NCBI RefSeq assembly: GCF_000719345.1
Contig: NZ_JOFX01000013.1
Span: forward strand, 1-64,000
DNA length: 64,000 bases
DNA from: Streptomyces sp. NRRL F-2664
GTDB lineage: Bacteria; Actinomycetota; Actinomycetes; Streptomycetales; Streptomycetaceae
Direction: 5' to 3'
Position 1 is the first letter of the stretch; each line of letters opens with the position of its first letter. This document shows, piece after piece, positions 34,194-45,017 of the stretch. The notes beneath the pieces are model-generated. The model saw only the letters and a list, made by a program, of their open reading frames with translations. It was not told where the DNA came from and searched no databases. A program made the translations under genes and the position numbers.

Positions 34194-34695
34194 CGCCGTG
34201 GGTGTTGCCGACGCCGCCGGGGAACAGGCAGTCGCCGGTGAACACGTGCGCGTGGCCGTGCGGATCGTCGTAGACGAGCGCGATCGAGCCGGGGGTGTGG
34301 CCGACCAGGTGGCGGGCGGTCAGCTCGACCCGCCCGACGCGCACGGTGTCCCCGTCCGCGAGGGGGACGTCGGTCGCGACCGGGATGCCCTCGGCGTCCA
34401 GGGCGCCCGCGTAGGTCCTCGCCCCGGTGGCCGCGACGACCTCCGCCAGCGCGCCCCAGTGGTCGCCGTGCCGGTGGGTGGTGACCACGGAGGCGATGCC
34501 GTCGTCGCCGATCAGGTTCAGCAGCGTCTGCGGTTCGGCGGCCGCGTCGATGAGCAGCTGCTCGTCGGTGGCCCGGCAGCGCAGCAGGTAGGCGTTGTTG
34601 TTCATCGAGCCCACCGCGACCTTGGAAATCATCAGGTCCGCGAGCTCGTGCACGTCGGCCGGACCGCCGACCTTGACCTCTCCGGTGTACGTCAT
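34111..34695 (-). CDS. MBL-fold hydrolase, C-terminally truncated
   Basis: 194 aa from ATG (reverse of 34693-34695). A metallo-beta-lactamase fold of the glyoxalase II-like group: TTHRHGDHWG (HxHxDH), GHTPGSIAL, and FTGDCLFPGGVGN (metal Asp). Homologues as recalled continue for about 35 more residues to a C-terminal YPGHG metal-binding His; here the frame runs into HSPRRHPRSGPAGR and stops at 34111. So the last metal ligand is missing and activity is doubtful. The lost end coincides with the start of the MFS gene, suggesting a deletion at the junction. Confidence 0.8.
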   Translation of the reverse strand: MTYTGEVKVGGPADVHELADLMISKVAVGSMNNNAYLLRCRATDEQLLIDAAAEPQTLLNLIGDDGIASVVTTHRHGDHWGALAEVVAATGARTYAGALDAEGIPVATDVPLADGDTVRVGRVELTARHLVGHTPGSIALVYDDPHGHAHVFTGDCLFPGGVGNTHGDAEAFTSLLDDVQHSPRRHPRSGPAGR

Positions 34696-34708
34696 GTCAT
34701 TGATCCTA
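34695..34708 (-). promoter_or_regulatory. -10 element of MBL hydrolase gene, probable leaderless start
   Basis: Minus-strand TAGGAT (34708-34703) ends 7 nt before the ATG at 34695. Confidence 0.55.
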
Positions 34709-34719
34709 GAGGTGTCTTC

Positions 34720-35409
34720 CTACAACGGCGGGAGCTCGGGGAGGGGGCCGCCCGTGGTGGTGAGGGAGGCGCCCTTGTCGCCGCGGCCGGCGAGCCAGGC
34801 CAGCAGTGCGGCGGGGGAGCCGGACACGGTCACGGCCGGGTCTCCGGCGGAGCCGGTGCGCCAGGTGCGCCCGTCGGCGGCGGCCAGGGCCGTCGCGGGC
34901 ACCTCGGGGCGCCCGGACCAGCGGTCGGCGAGGAAGGAGATCTCGCGGTCGGTGAACTCCTCCGGCAGGTCGGAGAGCTCGTAGCCGATGCCGAGGTCGA
35001 CGTGGTGCAGGTCCACCTCGACCCAGCGGCGGAAGGGCACGTTCGAGGCGAGGTCGGTGACCCCGCCCCGCAGCTCGACGGTGCGCGACCAGTCCTGGTC
35101 GTGCTCGGTGGCGGCGAGGAAGCGGTCCGCGGAATGACGGAGGTCCCTCAGGTGTTCTTCCAGGGGCCGGCCGGCGTCGCGAGCGATGTCCGCGTCGCGC
35201 GCCTCGCCGCTGTCGTACATCGGGCGGCCCTCGAGGACGTTGACGAGGGCGTCGGCGTTGCGCGCGAGGTGGGCCAGGATGTGGCCGCGGGTCCAGCCCG
35301 GGAGGTGTGACTCCTCGGACAGGGCGCCGTTGTCCAGTTTCGCGACCGCGGTCAGCAGCCGCTCCGTGGCTTCACGTACAGATCGCAGGTCGTGCACATG
35401 ATCAGTCAT
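34720..35409 (-). CDS. Maleylpyruvate isomerase-family mycothiol-dependent enzyme
   Basis: 229 aa from ATG (reverse of 35407-35409). A DinB/MDMPI-like four-helix N-terminal domain carries the three-His metal pattern: LPGWTRGHILAHLARNADAL (His 47-51 region) and RRWVEVDLHHVDLGIG. A C-terminal MDMPI domain (about 150-229) includes VPATALAAADGRTWRTG and GSPAALLAWLAGR. Members use mycothiol, the actinobacterial thiol, as cofactor or substrate; the substrate here cannot be named. The region upstream of 35409 in the same frame is not protein-like. It lies 24 nt before the MBL gene. Confidence 0.86.
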   Translation of the reverse strand: MTDHVHDLRSVREATERLLTAVAKLDNGALSEESHLPGWTRGHILAHLARNADALVNVLEGRPMYDSGEARDADIARDAGRPLEEHLRDLRHSADRFLAATEHDQDWSRTVELRGGVTDLASNVPFRRWVEVDLHHVDLGIGYELSDLPEEFTDREISFLADRWSGRPEVPATALAAADGRTWRTGSAGDPAVTVSGSPAALLAWLAGRGDKGASLTTTGGPLPELPPL

Positions 35410-35422
35410 GGTTTCGAGCCTA
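35409..35422 (-). promoter_or_regulatory. -10 element of MDMPI gene, probable leaderless start
   Basis: Minus-strand TAGGCT (35422-35417) ends 7 nt before the ATG at 35409. Confidence 0.55.
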
Positions 35423-35478
35423 GTGCTCGGGGCCGGCGGCCACACGATCGGGTGAAGAGGTTTGCGCAGTGCCGTAAA

Positions 35479-35494
35479 TCGAATGTGCGTGCTA
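35479..35494 (+). promoter_or_regulatory. Weak LexA-box candidate upstream of uvrA
   Basis: TCGAAT-N4-GTGCTA matches the actinobacterial LexA consensus TCGAAC-N4-GTTCGA at 9 of 12 positions. It overlaps a TATAC-containing stretch about 100 bp before uvrA. uvrA is SOS-regulated in many bacteria, but this site is degenerate in its right half. Confidence 0.3.
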
Positions 35495-35594
35495 TACGCT
35501 CGAAGTCGAAGCTCCATCTCCACCGCAGTGGCGCCCCCCATACCCTGGGACGGGGGCTGTGCCCCCCGCTCTCTCAAGAAAGGTGCGGACCGGC

Positions 35595-38582
<2,988 letters not shown>

Positions 38583-38589
38583 GGGCGTA

Positions 38590-38622
38590 GTGCCGGCCCC
38601 GGCGGGCGGGCGGGGCCGGCAC
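38590..38622 (+). terminator. Hairpin terminator after uvrA
   Basis: A perfect 12-bp stem GTGCCGGCCCCG / CGGGGCCGGCAC with a 9-nt loop, 7 nt after the stop. Confidence 0.65.
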
Positions 38623-38702
38623 GACGGCCGGTGGCCGGGCCGTGCCCTGCCCTGCCCGACCGTGCCGAGCCGGCGAGTCCGTCCGGGTCGGCGGGGCGCC
38701 GC

Positions 38703-39584
38703 TCAGGGGTCCAGTTCCGCCGCGTACGGGGGTTCCGCGCCCGGGCGGGTGCAGGTCAGGGCCGCCGCGTGGGCGGCGCGGGCCAGGACGTCCGGCCAGT
38801 CCACCGGCCCTCCCGGCGCGGCGGCGAGGCGGTGCAGCAGGGCGGCGTTGACGGTGTCACCGGCCCCGATCGTGTCCGCCACCGCCACCGGGCGGGCCGC
38901 CGCCGAGTACTCGGCGCCCTCCCGGGTCCAGACCGTCAGGCCCGCCGCCCCACGGGTCAGCACCACCGCCGAGGGCCCGGCCGCCAGCCAGTCCCCGACC
39001 CGCCCGCCCAGCCAGGCCGCGTCCTCCTCCGAGAGTTTCAGGACACCGGTGTGCGGCAGCAGCCGGTCCCTGAAGCGGGCCCGGTACCCCGCCGGGTCCG
39101 CGATCAGCGCCGGCCGGATGTTGGGGTCCAGCAGGGTCAGGAGCCCGCGCCGCGACTCCTGGCGCAGCAGGGCCTCGTACGCGCTCGCGCCCGGCTCCAG
39201 TACGAGCGAGCAGGTGCCGAGCGCGAGGGCCCGTACCCCCGCCGGGAGGGCCGGAGGCAGTGTGAACAGCCGGTCCGCGGTCCCCTCGACATAGAACCCG
39301 TACGCGGCAGAGCCGTCCGAGGCCAGCGACGGCACGGCGAGCGTGGTCGGCTCCGGCCCGCGCTGGACCAGCGACACGTCCACGCCGTCCGCCCGCAGCC
39401 CGGCCAGCAGCACCTCTCCGAACCCGTCCGTCGAGACCCGGGAGCAGAAGGCCACCTCGGCACCGAGCCGCCCGAGGGCACGTGCCGTGTTGTACGGTCC
39501 GCCGCCCGGCCGGGGCAGCAGCGCACCCGGTGGCCCGGCCGCGGGCACCAGGTCGATGAGGGCTTCTCCGCCGACGACGATCAC
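38703..39584 (-). CDS. PfkB-family carbohydrate kinase
   Basis: 293 aa from GTG (reverse of 39582-39584). Ribokinase fold of the fructokinase-like branch: VVGGEALIDLVP start, PGGGPYNTARALGRLG (PfkB signature 1), LLDPNIRPALI, VLKLSEEDAAWLGG, and DTIGAGDTVNAALL (signature 2 with catalytic Asp). The substrate is a sugar or sugar-like alcohol, not decidable by sequence. It stands alone between uvrA and the divergent Rieske gene, without transporter or regulator neighbours. Confidence 0.9.
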   Translation of the reverse strand: MIVVGGEALIDLVPAAGPPGALLPRPGGGPYNTARALGRLGAEVAFCSRVSTDGFGEVLLAGLRADGVDVSLVQRGPEPTTLAVPSLASDGSAAYGFYVEGTADRLFTLPPALPAGVRALALGTCSLVLEPGASAYEALLRQESRRGLLTLLDPNIRPALIADPAGYRARFRDRLLPHTGVLKLSEEDAAWLGGRVGDWLAAGPSAVVLTRGAAGLTVWTREGAEYSAAARPVAVADTIGAGDTVNAALLHRLAAAPGGPVDWPDVLARAAHAAALTCTRPGAEPPYAAELDP

Positions 39585-39661
39585 GCGGAGGAAGGTACTC
39601 CATGGAGCGGCGGTATCGTCGGGTGGGCCGTCCGGCCCGCCCCGCCCCCCAGGAGATCCGC

Positions 39662-40093
39662 ATGCCCGCGCCGCAGCCCGCCGCCCGCCGTACCGTCCTC
39701 AAGGGCGCCGCCGCGCTCGCGGGGGCAGCCGGCGCCGGGGCGGCGCTCTCGGCCTGCTCCACGGAGAGCAACAGCGGCGGCAACACCCCCGCCACCCCCA
39801 CCGCGCCCGTGGACCTCGGCGCCGCGGCCGATGTGCCGGTGGGCGGCGCGAAGCTCTACCGGGAGCGGAAGCTGATCGTCAGCTGCCCGGTGGAGGGCCA
39901 GTACAAGGCGTTCAGCGCCCAGTGCACGCACGCGGGCTGCGTCCTCGACAAGATCGACGCGGGGGAGGGGAACTGCCCCTGCCACGGCAGCCGCTTCGAG
40001 GTGGCGACCGGCAAGGTCCTGCGCGGCCCCGCCGACCGGCCGCTGCCGGAGGTGCCGGTCCGCGCGGAGAACGGCCGGCTCGTCGCGGGCTGA
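39662..40093 (+). CDS. Tat-exported Rieske [2Fe-2S] lipoprotein
   Basis: 143 aa from ATG 39662, behind CAGGAGATC. Twin-arginine signal (RRTVLKG, Arg9-Arg10) with lipobox LSAC (Cys32), then a Gly/Ser/Thr linker. The Rieske domain has CTHAGC (Cys88, His90) and CPCHGS (Cys105, His108), and the fold-typical cis-Pro/Ser region RFEVATGKVLRGPADRPLP. Thus a folded iron-sulfur protein exported and anchored to the outer membrane face. The electron partner is not nearby. An ATG at 39602 would put 20 residues before the Tat signal and is less likely. Confidence 0.9.
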   Translation: MPAPQPAARRTVLKGAAALAGAAGAGAALSACSTESNSGGNTPATPTAPVDLGAAADVPVGGAKLYRERKLIVSCPVEGQYKAFSAQCTHAGCVLDKIDAGEGNCPCHGSRFEVATGKVLRGPADRPLPEVPVRAENGRLVAG

Positions 40094-40108
40094 CGGGGCC
40101 GTCGCGGG

Positions 40109-41050
40109 TCAGTCCCAGTCCCAGGCGATCCCGAGGATCCCGCGCCGTACCGCCTGTTCCACCAGGTGCACCGCCCGGTGCCGGCCGCTCGGCGTCAGAT
40201 CCGCAAGGCCCGTGCGGGGTGCGTCCGGCCCGCTGCGGGCGAAACGCCGGCAGCGCACCGGGAGGGCCGCCTCGTCGAAGCGGACCTGCAGCACGTACTG
40301 CCCGCCCGCGTAGCTGAACCCGCGCACGTACTCGCCGCTGCGGCCGCCCGTGCCGTCCTCCACGCCGTAGCCGAAGACGTAGGTGTCGCCGCGCCGCAAC
40401 CGGGCGTCGAAGAGCAGCTCCGCGACCACCACCCCGCTCTCCGGATGGCACCGCACCCGGCCCGTCCGGCAGTTCTCGTAGGCCGTCACGCGGACCCGGG
40501 ACACCTCGCAGCCCGGGTCGCCGTGGTGGACGGCGAGGTAGCGGTCGACCCCGTCCCGGTGGGCCCGGACGATCTGCTGGGACTCGCGGGCCCGCAGCTC
40601 GCCCGCCGGTCCGATACGTACCCGCTCGTGGTGGCCGAGCGAGTGCAGCCCCCCGTCCGCCGGGAGGTCCAGCCCGTCCAGCAGCCGCTCCACCGTTCCG
40701 CCGCCGCTGAACAGGGTCCGGTAGGAGCGCCCGGCGGGGCGGGCGGGCCCCGTCCCGGCCGGCGGGGCGGCCAGCAGCCGTACCAGGGCCCCGTCGGGCA
40801 GTTCCAGGATCCGCTCCAGGGCGGTGACGGCCCGCAGCGACTCCGCCCGGCGTGGTCTGCGGGCGCCCTGCTGCCAGTAACTCAGGCTCGTCACGCCGAC
40901 TCTGATGCCACGGGCCGCGAGCCGGTGCTGCACCCGCTGCAGCGGCAGGCCGCGGACGGCGAGGGCGGCGCGCAGGGCGAGGTGGAAGGGGCCGTCGCGC
41001 AGCAGCCGGTCCAGTTCGGCCAGGCAGGCCGGATCCGTGGAAGGCCGCAT
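40109..41050 (-). CDS. Helix-turn-helix regulator-like protein
   Basis: 313 aa from ATG (reverse of 41048-41050), with AGAGGAG 5 nt upstream; a GTG at 41074 is a weaker alternative. The N-terminal third (about 10-85) has an XRE-like HTH pattern (LPLQRVQHRLAARGIRVGVTSLSYWQQGARRP) followed by a helix-rich ALERILELPDGALVRLL. The rest (about 95-313) is a beta-rich domain with SYWQ-independent motifs such as VAELLFDARLRRGDTYVFGYGVEDG and RGFSYAGGQYVLQVRFDEAALPVRCRRF, which look like ligand sensing. Divergent from the protease gene; palindromic sites in between suggest it regulates both. Confidence 0.77.
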   Translation of the reverse strand: MRPSTDPACLAELDRLLRDGPFHLALRAALAVRGLPLQRVQHRLAARGIRVGVTSLSYWQQGARRPRRAESLRAVTALERILELPDGALVRLLAAPPAGTGPARPAGRSYRTLFSGGGTVERLLDGLDLPADGGLHSLGHHERVRIGPAGELRARESQQIVRAHRDGVDRYLAVHHGDPGCEVSRVRVTAYENCRTGRVRCHPESGVVVAELLFDARLRRGDTYVFGYGVEDGTGGRSGEYVRGFSYAGGQYVLQVRFDEAALPVRCRRFARSGPDAPRTGLADLTPSGRHRAVHLVEQAVRRGILGIAWDWD

Positions 41051-41061
41051 CGCGACTCCTC

Positions 41062-41075
41062 TGTGAACGTTCACA
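41062..41075. promoter_or_regulatory. Perfect 14-bp palindromic operator candidate
   Basis: TGTGAACGTTCACA is its own reverse complement. It sits 12 bp from the start codon of the HTH gene in the divergent gap. Confidence 0.6.
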
Positions 41076-41134
41076 CGCGCCGGCGTGGGGGATCGCGGCG
41101 GCAGCTTCGGGGGACCAGGTGGAACCGCAGCAAC

Positions 41135-41162
41135 CGTTCACACCGCAGTCCCACCGTTCACA
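41135..41162. promoter_or_regulatory. Two CGTTCACA half-sites in the HTH/protease gap
   Basis: CGTTCACA at 41135-41142 and 41155-41162, 20 bp apart (about two helix turns), each preceded by AC and each identical to the right arm of the 41062-41075 palindrome. They are closer to the protease gene than the palindrome is. The rest of the 230-bp gap 41051-41280 holds no gene. Confidence 0.5.
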
Positions 41163-41280
41163 CTGCAACGTCACCGCGTATTCAAGCGCGTTGACCTGAT
41201 CGCGACAACTCCCTGATGCTCCTCCACAGCGTCCGGACGCGCTCCTCCATCCCCCCACTCCCCCCATCGGGAGGAACGCG

Positions 41281-41883
41281 ATGCGCAACCGAAACCGGCG
41301 GCTATCCCCGGCCGCCGTCCTCACCGCCCTGCTCAGCGCCCTCGTCCTGGCCCTGCCCGGCGGCACCGCCACCGCCGCGGAGCCCGGGACCGGCTCCGCG
41401 CTCGCCGCCAAGCGCCTGGACATCACGATGCAGGCGCAGCAGAAGACCAACTGGTGCTGGGCCGCGGGCGGCAACACCATCGCCACCTGGTTCGGCCGGA
41501 ACTACTCGCAGAACCAGTTCTGCAACGCCGCCTTCAACCGCCAGCAGGGCACCGAGTGCCCCAACAACCAGGCCACCCTCGGCAACGTCCAGACCGGGCT
41601 GCGCTGGGCGGGCATCAACCCCGGTTCCTACGTCACCGGCTGGCTGCAGTACTCCACCGTCCAGACCGAGATCAACGCGGGCAGGCCCGTCGAAACCCGG
41701 ATCCAGTGGTCGAACGGCGGCGGCCACATGCACGTCCTGTACGGCTACGACACCGCGCGCAACTGGGTCCACTGGGGTGACCCCTGGCCCTCCAGCGACC
41801 GCTACAACTGGGCCTCCCACGCCTGGTACGTCAACAACAACTCCTTCTCCTGGACCCACTCCCTCTACCGGATCGGGGCGTGA
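41281..41883 (+). CDS. Secreted papain-like cysteine protease
   Basis: 200 aa from ATG 41281, preceded by GGGAGGAACGCG. Signal peptide to about residue 33 (TATAAE). Compact papain-like fold: oxyanion Gln and nucleophile in QQKTNWCWAA (Gln53/54, Cys59), catalytic His in GGGHMHVLYGY (His149), and acidic residue in HWGDPWP (Asp167). Pairs of extra Cys (QFCNAAF, TECPNN) may form a disulfide. Related families (C39/C70-like) process peptides or attack host and rival proteins. The substrate is unknown. It overlaps the next gene by 4 nt. Confidence 0.87.
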   Translation: MRNRNRRLSPAAVLTALLSALVLALPGGTATAAEPGTGSALAAKRLDITMQAQQKTNWCWAAGGNTIATWFGRNYSQNQFCNAAFNRQQGTECPNNQATLGNVQTGLRWAGINPGSYVTGWLQYSTVQTEINAGRPVETRIQWSNGGGHMHVLYGYDTARNWVHWGDPWPSSDRYNWASHAWYVNNNSFSWTHSLYRIGA

Positions 41884-42683
41884 CCGCCATGACCCTGCGC
41901 GCTTCGGCCGCCGCGGCCGTCCTCGCCGCCACCGCCCTCCTCGGACCGGCCCCGCAGGCCGGCGCGGCCCCCGCCCCGCAGCCGGTGCCGCAGCCGGAGG
42001 CGGCCACCGCCGAGCACCGGGCCGCCGCCGAGCGGGCGGCAGCCGCCCCCGACACCCTCGCCACGCTGTCCCGGTTCTTCGCCCGGGAGGGCAAGGTCTC
42101 CCTCACCGCCGCGCAACCGCGCATCGAGGGCGGGGCAGTACCGGTCCACCACCTCTCCCCGGACTTCGTGGCGGGCCGGGCGGGGGCGCCCGTCGCCCGC
42201 CTGGAGTTCCTCGCCAGCCGGGCGGTCTCCGCCGACGGGCAGCAGGCCGCGCTGTGGACGGCCCGGACGGAGAACGGCTGGCAGGTGGTGAACATCGCCA
42301 CCGGCGACGACGAATTCCGCTACGCCCGACTGGGCGCGGAGAAACTGCCCGGCGGGACCGTGTTCCGGGAACCGCAGATCGACGCCTGGTACGTGGCCGC
42401 GGGCGGGCGGGTGCTGCCGCTGGACGAGGACGGCGTACGCGCCGTGGGGGCCGGGGGCACGACGCTCGGCGCCTACCGGGAGCGGGTCGTCGGGGCGTAC
42501 GGGGACAAGCTGCCGGGGTCCCCGTACGCCGAGCGTGGCGCGGCGGGTGGCTTTGCCGGTCCCGGGGCCGTGCCGGCTGCCGGGGGGTCGCTGGGGGCCG
42601 TGGCCGGGGCCGGGGTGCTCGTGCTCGGGGCGCTCGGGGTGGCCGCCCTGCGGCGGTCGCGCCGTCCGGGCCTGCGGGCATAG
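41880..42683 (+). CDS. Secreted, C-terminally membrane-anchored protein of unknown function
   Basis: 267 aa from GTG 41880 (overlapping the protease stop) or ATG 41889. Signal peptide to about residue 30; an extracellular region of about 200 residues with EGGAVPVHHLSPDFVAG, NGWQVVNIATGDDEFRYA and WYVAAGGRVLPLDEDG; and a C-terminal membrane helix (GAVAGAGVLVLGALGVAAL) ending in RRSRRPGLRA. No catalytic motif is recognised. Translational coupling to the protease suggests the two are made in equal amounts and act together at the cell surface, for example as inhibitor, anchor or substrate. Confidence 0.75.
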   Translation: MTAMTLRASAAAAVLAATALLGPAPQAGAAPAPQPVPQPEAATAEHRAAAERAAAAPDTLATLSRFFAREGKVSLTAAQPRIEGGAVPVHHLSPDFVAGRAGAPVARLEFLASRAVSADGQQAALWTARTENGWQVVNIATGDDEFRYARLGAEKLPGGTVFREPQIDAWYVAAGGRVLPLDEDGVRAVGAGGTTLGAYRERVVGAYGDKLPGSPYAERGAAGGFAGPGAVPAAGGSLGAVAGAGVLVLGALGVAALRRSRRPGLRA

Positions 42684-42748
42684 GCCCTGCGGGCGGCTCT
42701 CCCCGCCCCGCCCTTCCTCCGTTCCCCGGGGCTCCGCCCCGGACCTCG

Positions 42749-42905
42749 CGCCTCAAACGCCGGCGGGGCTGGGAGGGCGGGGCTCTGCCCGGCCCCGCGC
42801 CTCAAGCGCCGGCGGGGCTGGAAGGGCGGGGCTCCGCCCCGGGCCCCGCGCCTCGAGCGCCGGCGGGGCTGCATCACCCGGCCTCGCCGGCGTTCGAGGA
42901 GCGGG
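42749..42905. repeat. Second cluster of CGCCGGCGGGG intergenic repeats
   Basis: Three direct copies of the CCTCAAACGCCGGCGGGGCT-type unit (variants with AAGC and GAGC) separated by GGGGCTCCGCCCC-like hairpins, plus one inverted copy at 42878-42900 (CCTCGCCGGCGTTCGAGG). Same family as 20521-20735. It occupies the 324-bp gap 42684-43007, which has no gene. Confidence 0.78.
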
Positions 42906-42994
42906 GCCGGGCCGAGCCTGGGGGCCCTGCGGGGCGGACCGCAGCATCCGCGGACCGGCCCGGAGGGCTCCGGTTGGTTGTCGGTGCGCGCCAG

Positions 42995-43008
42995 TAGGGT
43001 GGTTGGCA
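42995..43008 (+). promoter_or_regulatory. uvrC -10 element, probable leaderless start
   Basis: TAGGGT (42995-43000) ends 7 nt before the ATG at 43008; identical to the coaE arrangement. Confidence 0.6.
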
Positions 43009-45017
43009 TGGCCGACCCTTCCAGCTACCGCCCCCAGCCGGGGCAGGTCCCCGACTCCCCGGGGGTCTACCGGTTCCGCGACGAGCACCGCCGGGTGATC
43101 TACGTAGGGAAGGCCAAGAGCCTGCGCCAGCGCCTGGCCAACTACTTCCAGGACGTCGCCGGCCTGCACCCCCGCACCGCCACCATGGTGACCACGGCCG
43201 CCTCCGTCGAGTGGACCGTGGTCTCCACCGAGGTCGAGGCGCTCCAGCTGGAGTACTCCTGGATCAAGGAGTACGACCCCCGGTTCAACGTCAAGTACCG
43301 CGACGACAAGAGCTACCCCTCCCTCGCCGTCACCCTCAACGAGCAGTACCCCCGCGTCCAGGTGATGCGCGGCCCCAAGAAGAAGGGCGTGCGCTACTTC
43401 GGCCCCTACGCCCACGCCTGGGCGATCCGCGAGACCGTCGACCTGATGCTCCGGGTGTTCCCGGTGCGGACCTGCTCCGCCGGTGTGTTCAAGCGGTCCG
43501 CCCAGATCGGGCGCCCCTGCCTGCTCGGCTACATCGGCAAGTGCTCCGCGCCCTGCGTCGGCCGCGTCACCCCCGAGGAGCACCGCGAACTCGCCGAGGA
43601 GTTCTGCGACTTCATGGCCGGCCGCACCGGCGCCTACCTCTCCCGGCTGGAGAAGGAGATGCACGCGGCGGCCGAGGAGATGGAGTACGAGAAGGCCGCC
43701 CGGCTGCGCGACGACATCGGAGCGCTGCGCCGCGCCATGGAGAAGAACGCCGTGGTGCTCGCCGACGCCACCGACGCCGACCTGATCGCCGTCGCCGAGG
43801 ACGAGCTCGAAGCCGCCGTGCAGATCTTCCACGTCCGCGGCGGCCGGGTCCGCGGCCAGCGCGGCTGGGTCACCGACAAGGTCGAGGCCGTCGACACGGC
43901 CGGACTCGTCGAGCACGCCCTCCAGCAGCTGTACGGCGAGGAGCAGGGCGAGGCCGTCCCCAAGGAGGTGCTGGTCCCCGCGCTGCCCGACGACACGCCC
44001 GCGCTCATCCAGTGGCTCGCCGGGCGCCGCGGCTCCCAGGTGAGCCTGCGGATACCGCAGCGCGGCGACAAGAAGGCCCTCATGGAGACCGTCCACCGCA
44101 ACGCGCAGCAGTCCCTCGCCCTGCACAAGACCCGGCGCGCCGGCGATCTCACCACCCGCTCCCGGGCCCTGGAGGAGATCGCCGAGGCCCTTGACCTCGA
44201 CGGCGCGCCGCTGCGCATCGAGTGCTTCGACATCTCCCACCTCCAGGGGGAGGACGTCGTCGCGTCCATGGTCGTCTTCGAGGACGGCCTGGCCCGCAAG
44301 AGCGAGTACCGGCGCTTCCAGATCAAGTCCTTCGAGGGCCAGGACGACGTCCGGTCCATGCACGAGGTGGTCTCCCGGCGCTTCCGCCGCTACCTCCTGG
44401 AGAAGTCGAAGACGGGGGAGTGGGAGCCCCAGGACGGCGAGGACGCGCCGCCCGAGGACGACGGCAGGCCCAAGCGCTTCGCCTACCCGCCCCAGCTCGT
44501 CGTCGTCGACGGCGGTCAGCCGCAGGTCGCCGCCGCCCAGCGGGCCCTGGACGAGCTCGGCATCGACGACGTGGCCGTCTGCGGCCTGGCCAAGCGGCTG
44601 GAGGAGGTCTGGGTGCCCGGCGAGGACGACCCCGTCGTCCTGCCCCGCACCAGCGAAGGCCTCTACCTGCTCCAGCGGGTACGTGACGAGGCCCACCGCT
44701 TCGCCATCCAGTACCAGCGCAGCAAGCGCGGCAAGCGCCTGAAGTCGAGCCCCCTGGACGACGTGCCCGGCCTCGGGGAGAGCCGCAAGCAGGCCCTCGT
44801 GAAGCACTTCGGTTCGGTGAAGAAGCTGAGACAGGCGACAATCGAGCAGATCTGCGAGGTCCCGGGCATAGGACGGAAGACGGCCGAGACCGTGGCCGCG
44901 GCCCTCGCCGGTGCGGTCCCCGCCGGTCCTGCCGTCAACACGGCCACAGGAGAGATCATTGAGGATGAGAACCCCGCGCCTGCGGGAGCATCGTCCGAAC
45001 GGGGGACCGAGCAATGA
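43008..45017 (+). CDS. uvrC: Excinuclease ABC subunit C
   Basis: 669 aa. The incision nuclease of nucleotide excision repair. GIY-YIG domain (about 18-95, with GVYRFRD and [13 protein letters not shown]), a Cys cluster ([11 protein letters not shown]...[17 protein letters not shown], a typical four-Cys iron-sulfur site), and a UVR motif (about 215-250). An RNase H-like endonuclease domain carries catalytic acidic residues ([21 protein letters not shown]), and C-terminal HhH motifs lie at about 590-650. ATG 43008 chosen. First gene of the uvrC-rapZ-yvcK-whiA operon. Confidence 0.98.
   Translation: MADPSSYRPQPGQVPDSPGVYRFRDEHRRVIYVGKAKSLRQRLANYFQDVAGLHPRTATMVTTAASVEWTVVSTEVEALQLEYSWIKEYDPRFNVKYRDDKSYPSLAVTLNEQYPRVQVMRGPKKKGVRYFGPYAHAWAIRETVDLMLRVFPVRTCSAGVFKRSAQIGRPCLLGYIGKCSAPCVGRVTPEEHRELAEEFCDFMAGRTGAYLSRLEKEMHAAAEEMEYEKAARLRDDIGALRRAMEKNAVVLADATDADLIAVAEDELEAAVQIFHVRGGRVRGQRGWVTDKVEAVDTAGLVEHALQQLYGEEQGEAVPKEVLVPALPDDTPALIQWLAGRRGSQVSLRIPQRGDKKALMETVHRNAQQSLALHKTRRAGDLTTRSRALEEIAEALDLDGAPLRIECFDISHLQGEDVVASMVVFEDGLARKSEYRRFQIKSFEGQDDVRSMHEVVSRRFRRYLLEKSKTGEWEPQDGEDAPPEDDGRPKRFAYPPQLVVVDGGQPQVAAAQRALDELGIDDVAVCGLAKRLEEVWVPGEDDPVVLPRTSEGLYLLQRVRDEAHRFAIQYQRSKRGKRLKSSPLDDVPGLGESRKQALVKHFGSVKKLRQATIEQICEVPGIGRKTAETVAAALAGAVPAGPAVNTATGEIIEDENPAPAGASSERGTEQ

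Noticed and set aside
38583..38702. RNA gene after uvrA
   Set aside because: Only a terminator-like hairpin and GC-rich sequence is seen.
41051..41280. Small gene in the HTH/protease gap
   Set aside because: Short open frames there lack ribosome binding sites; palindrome and half-sites explain the space better.
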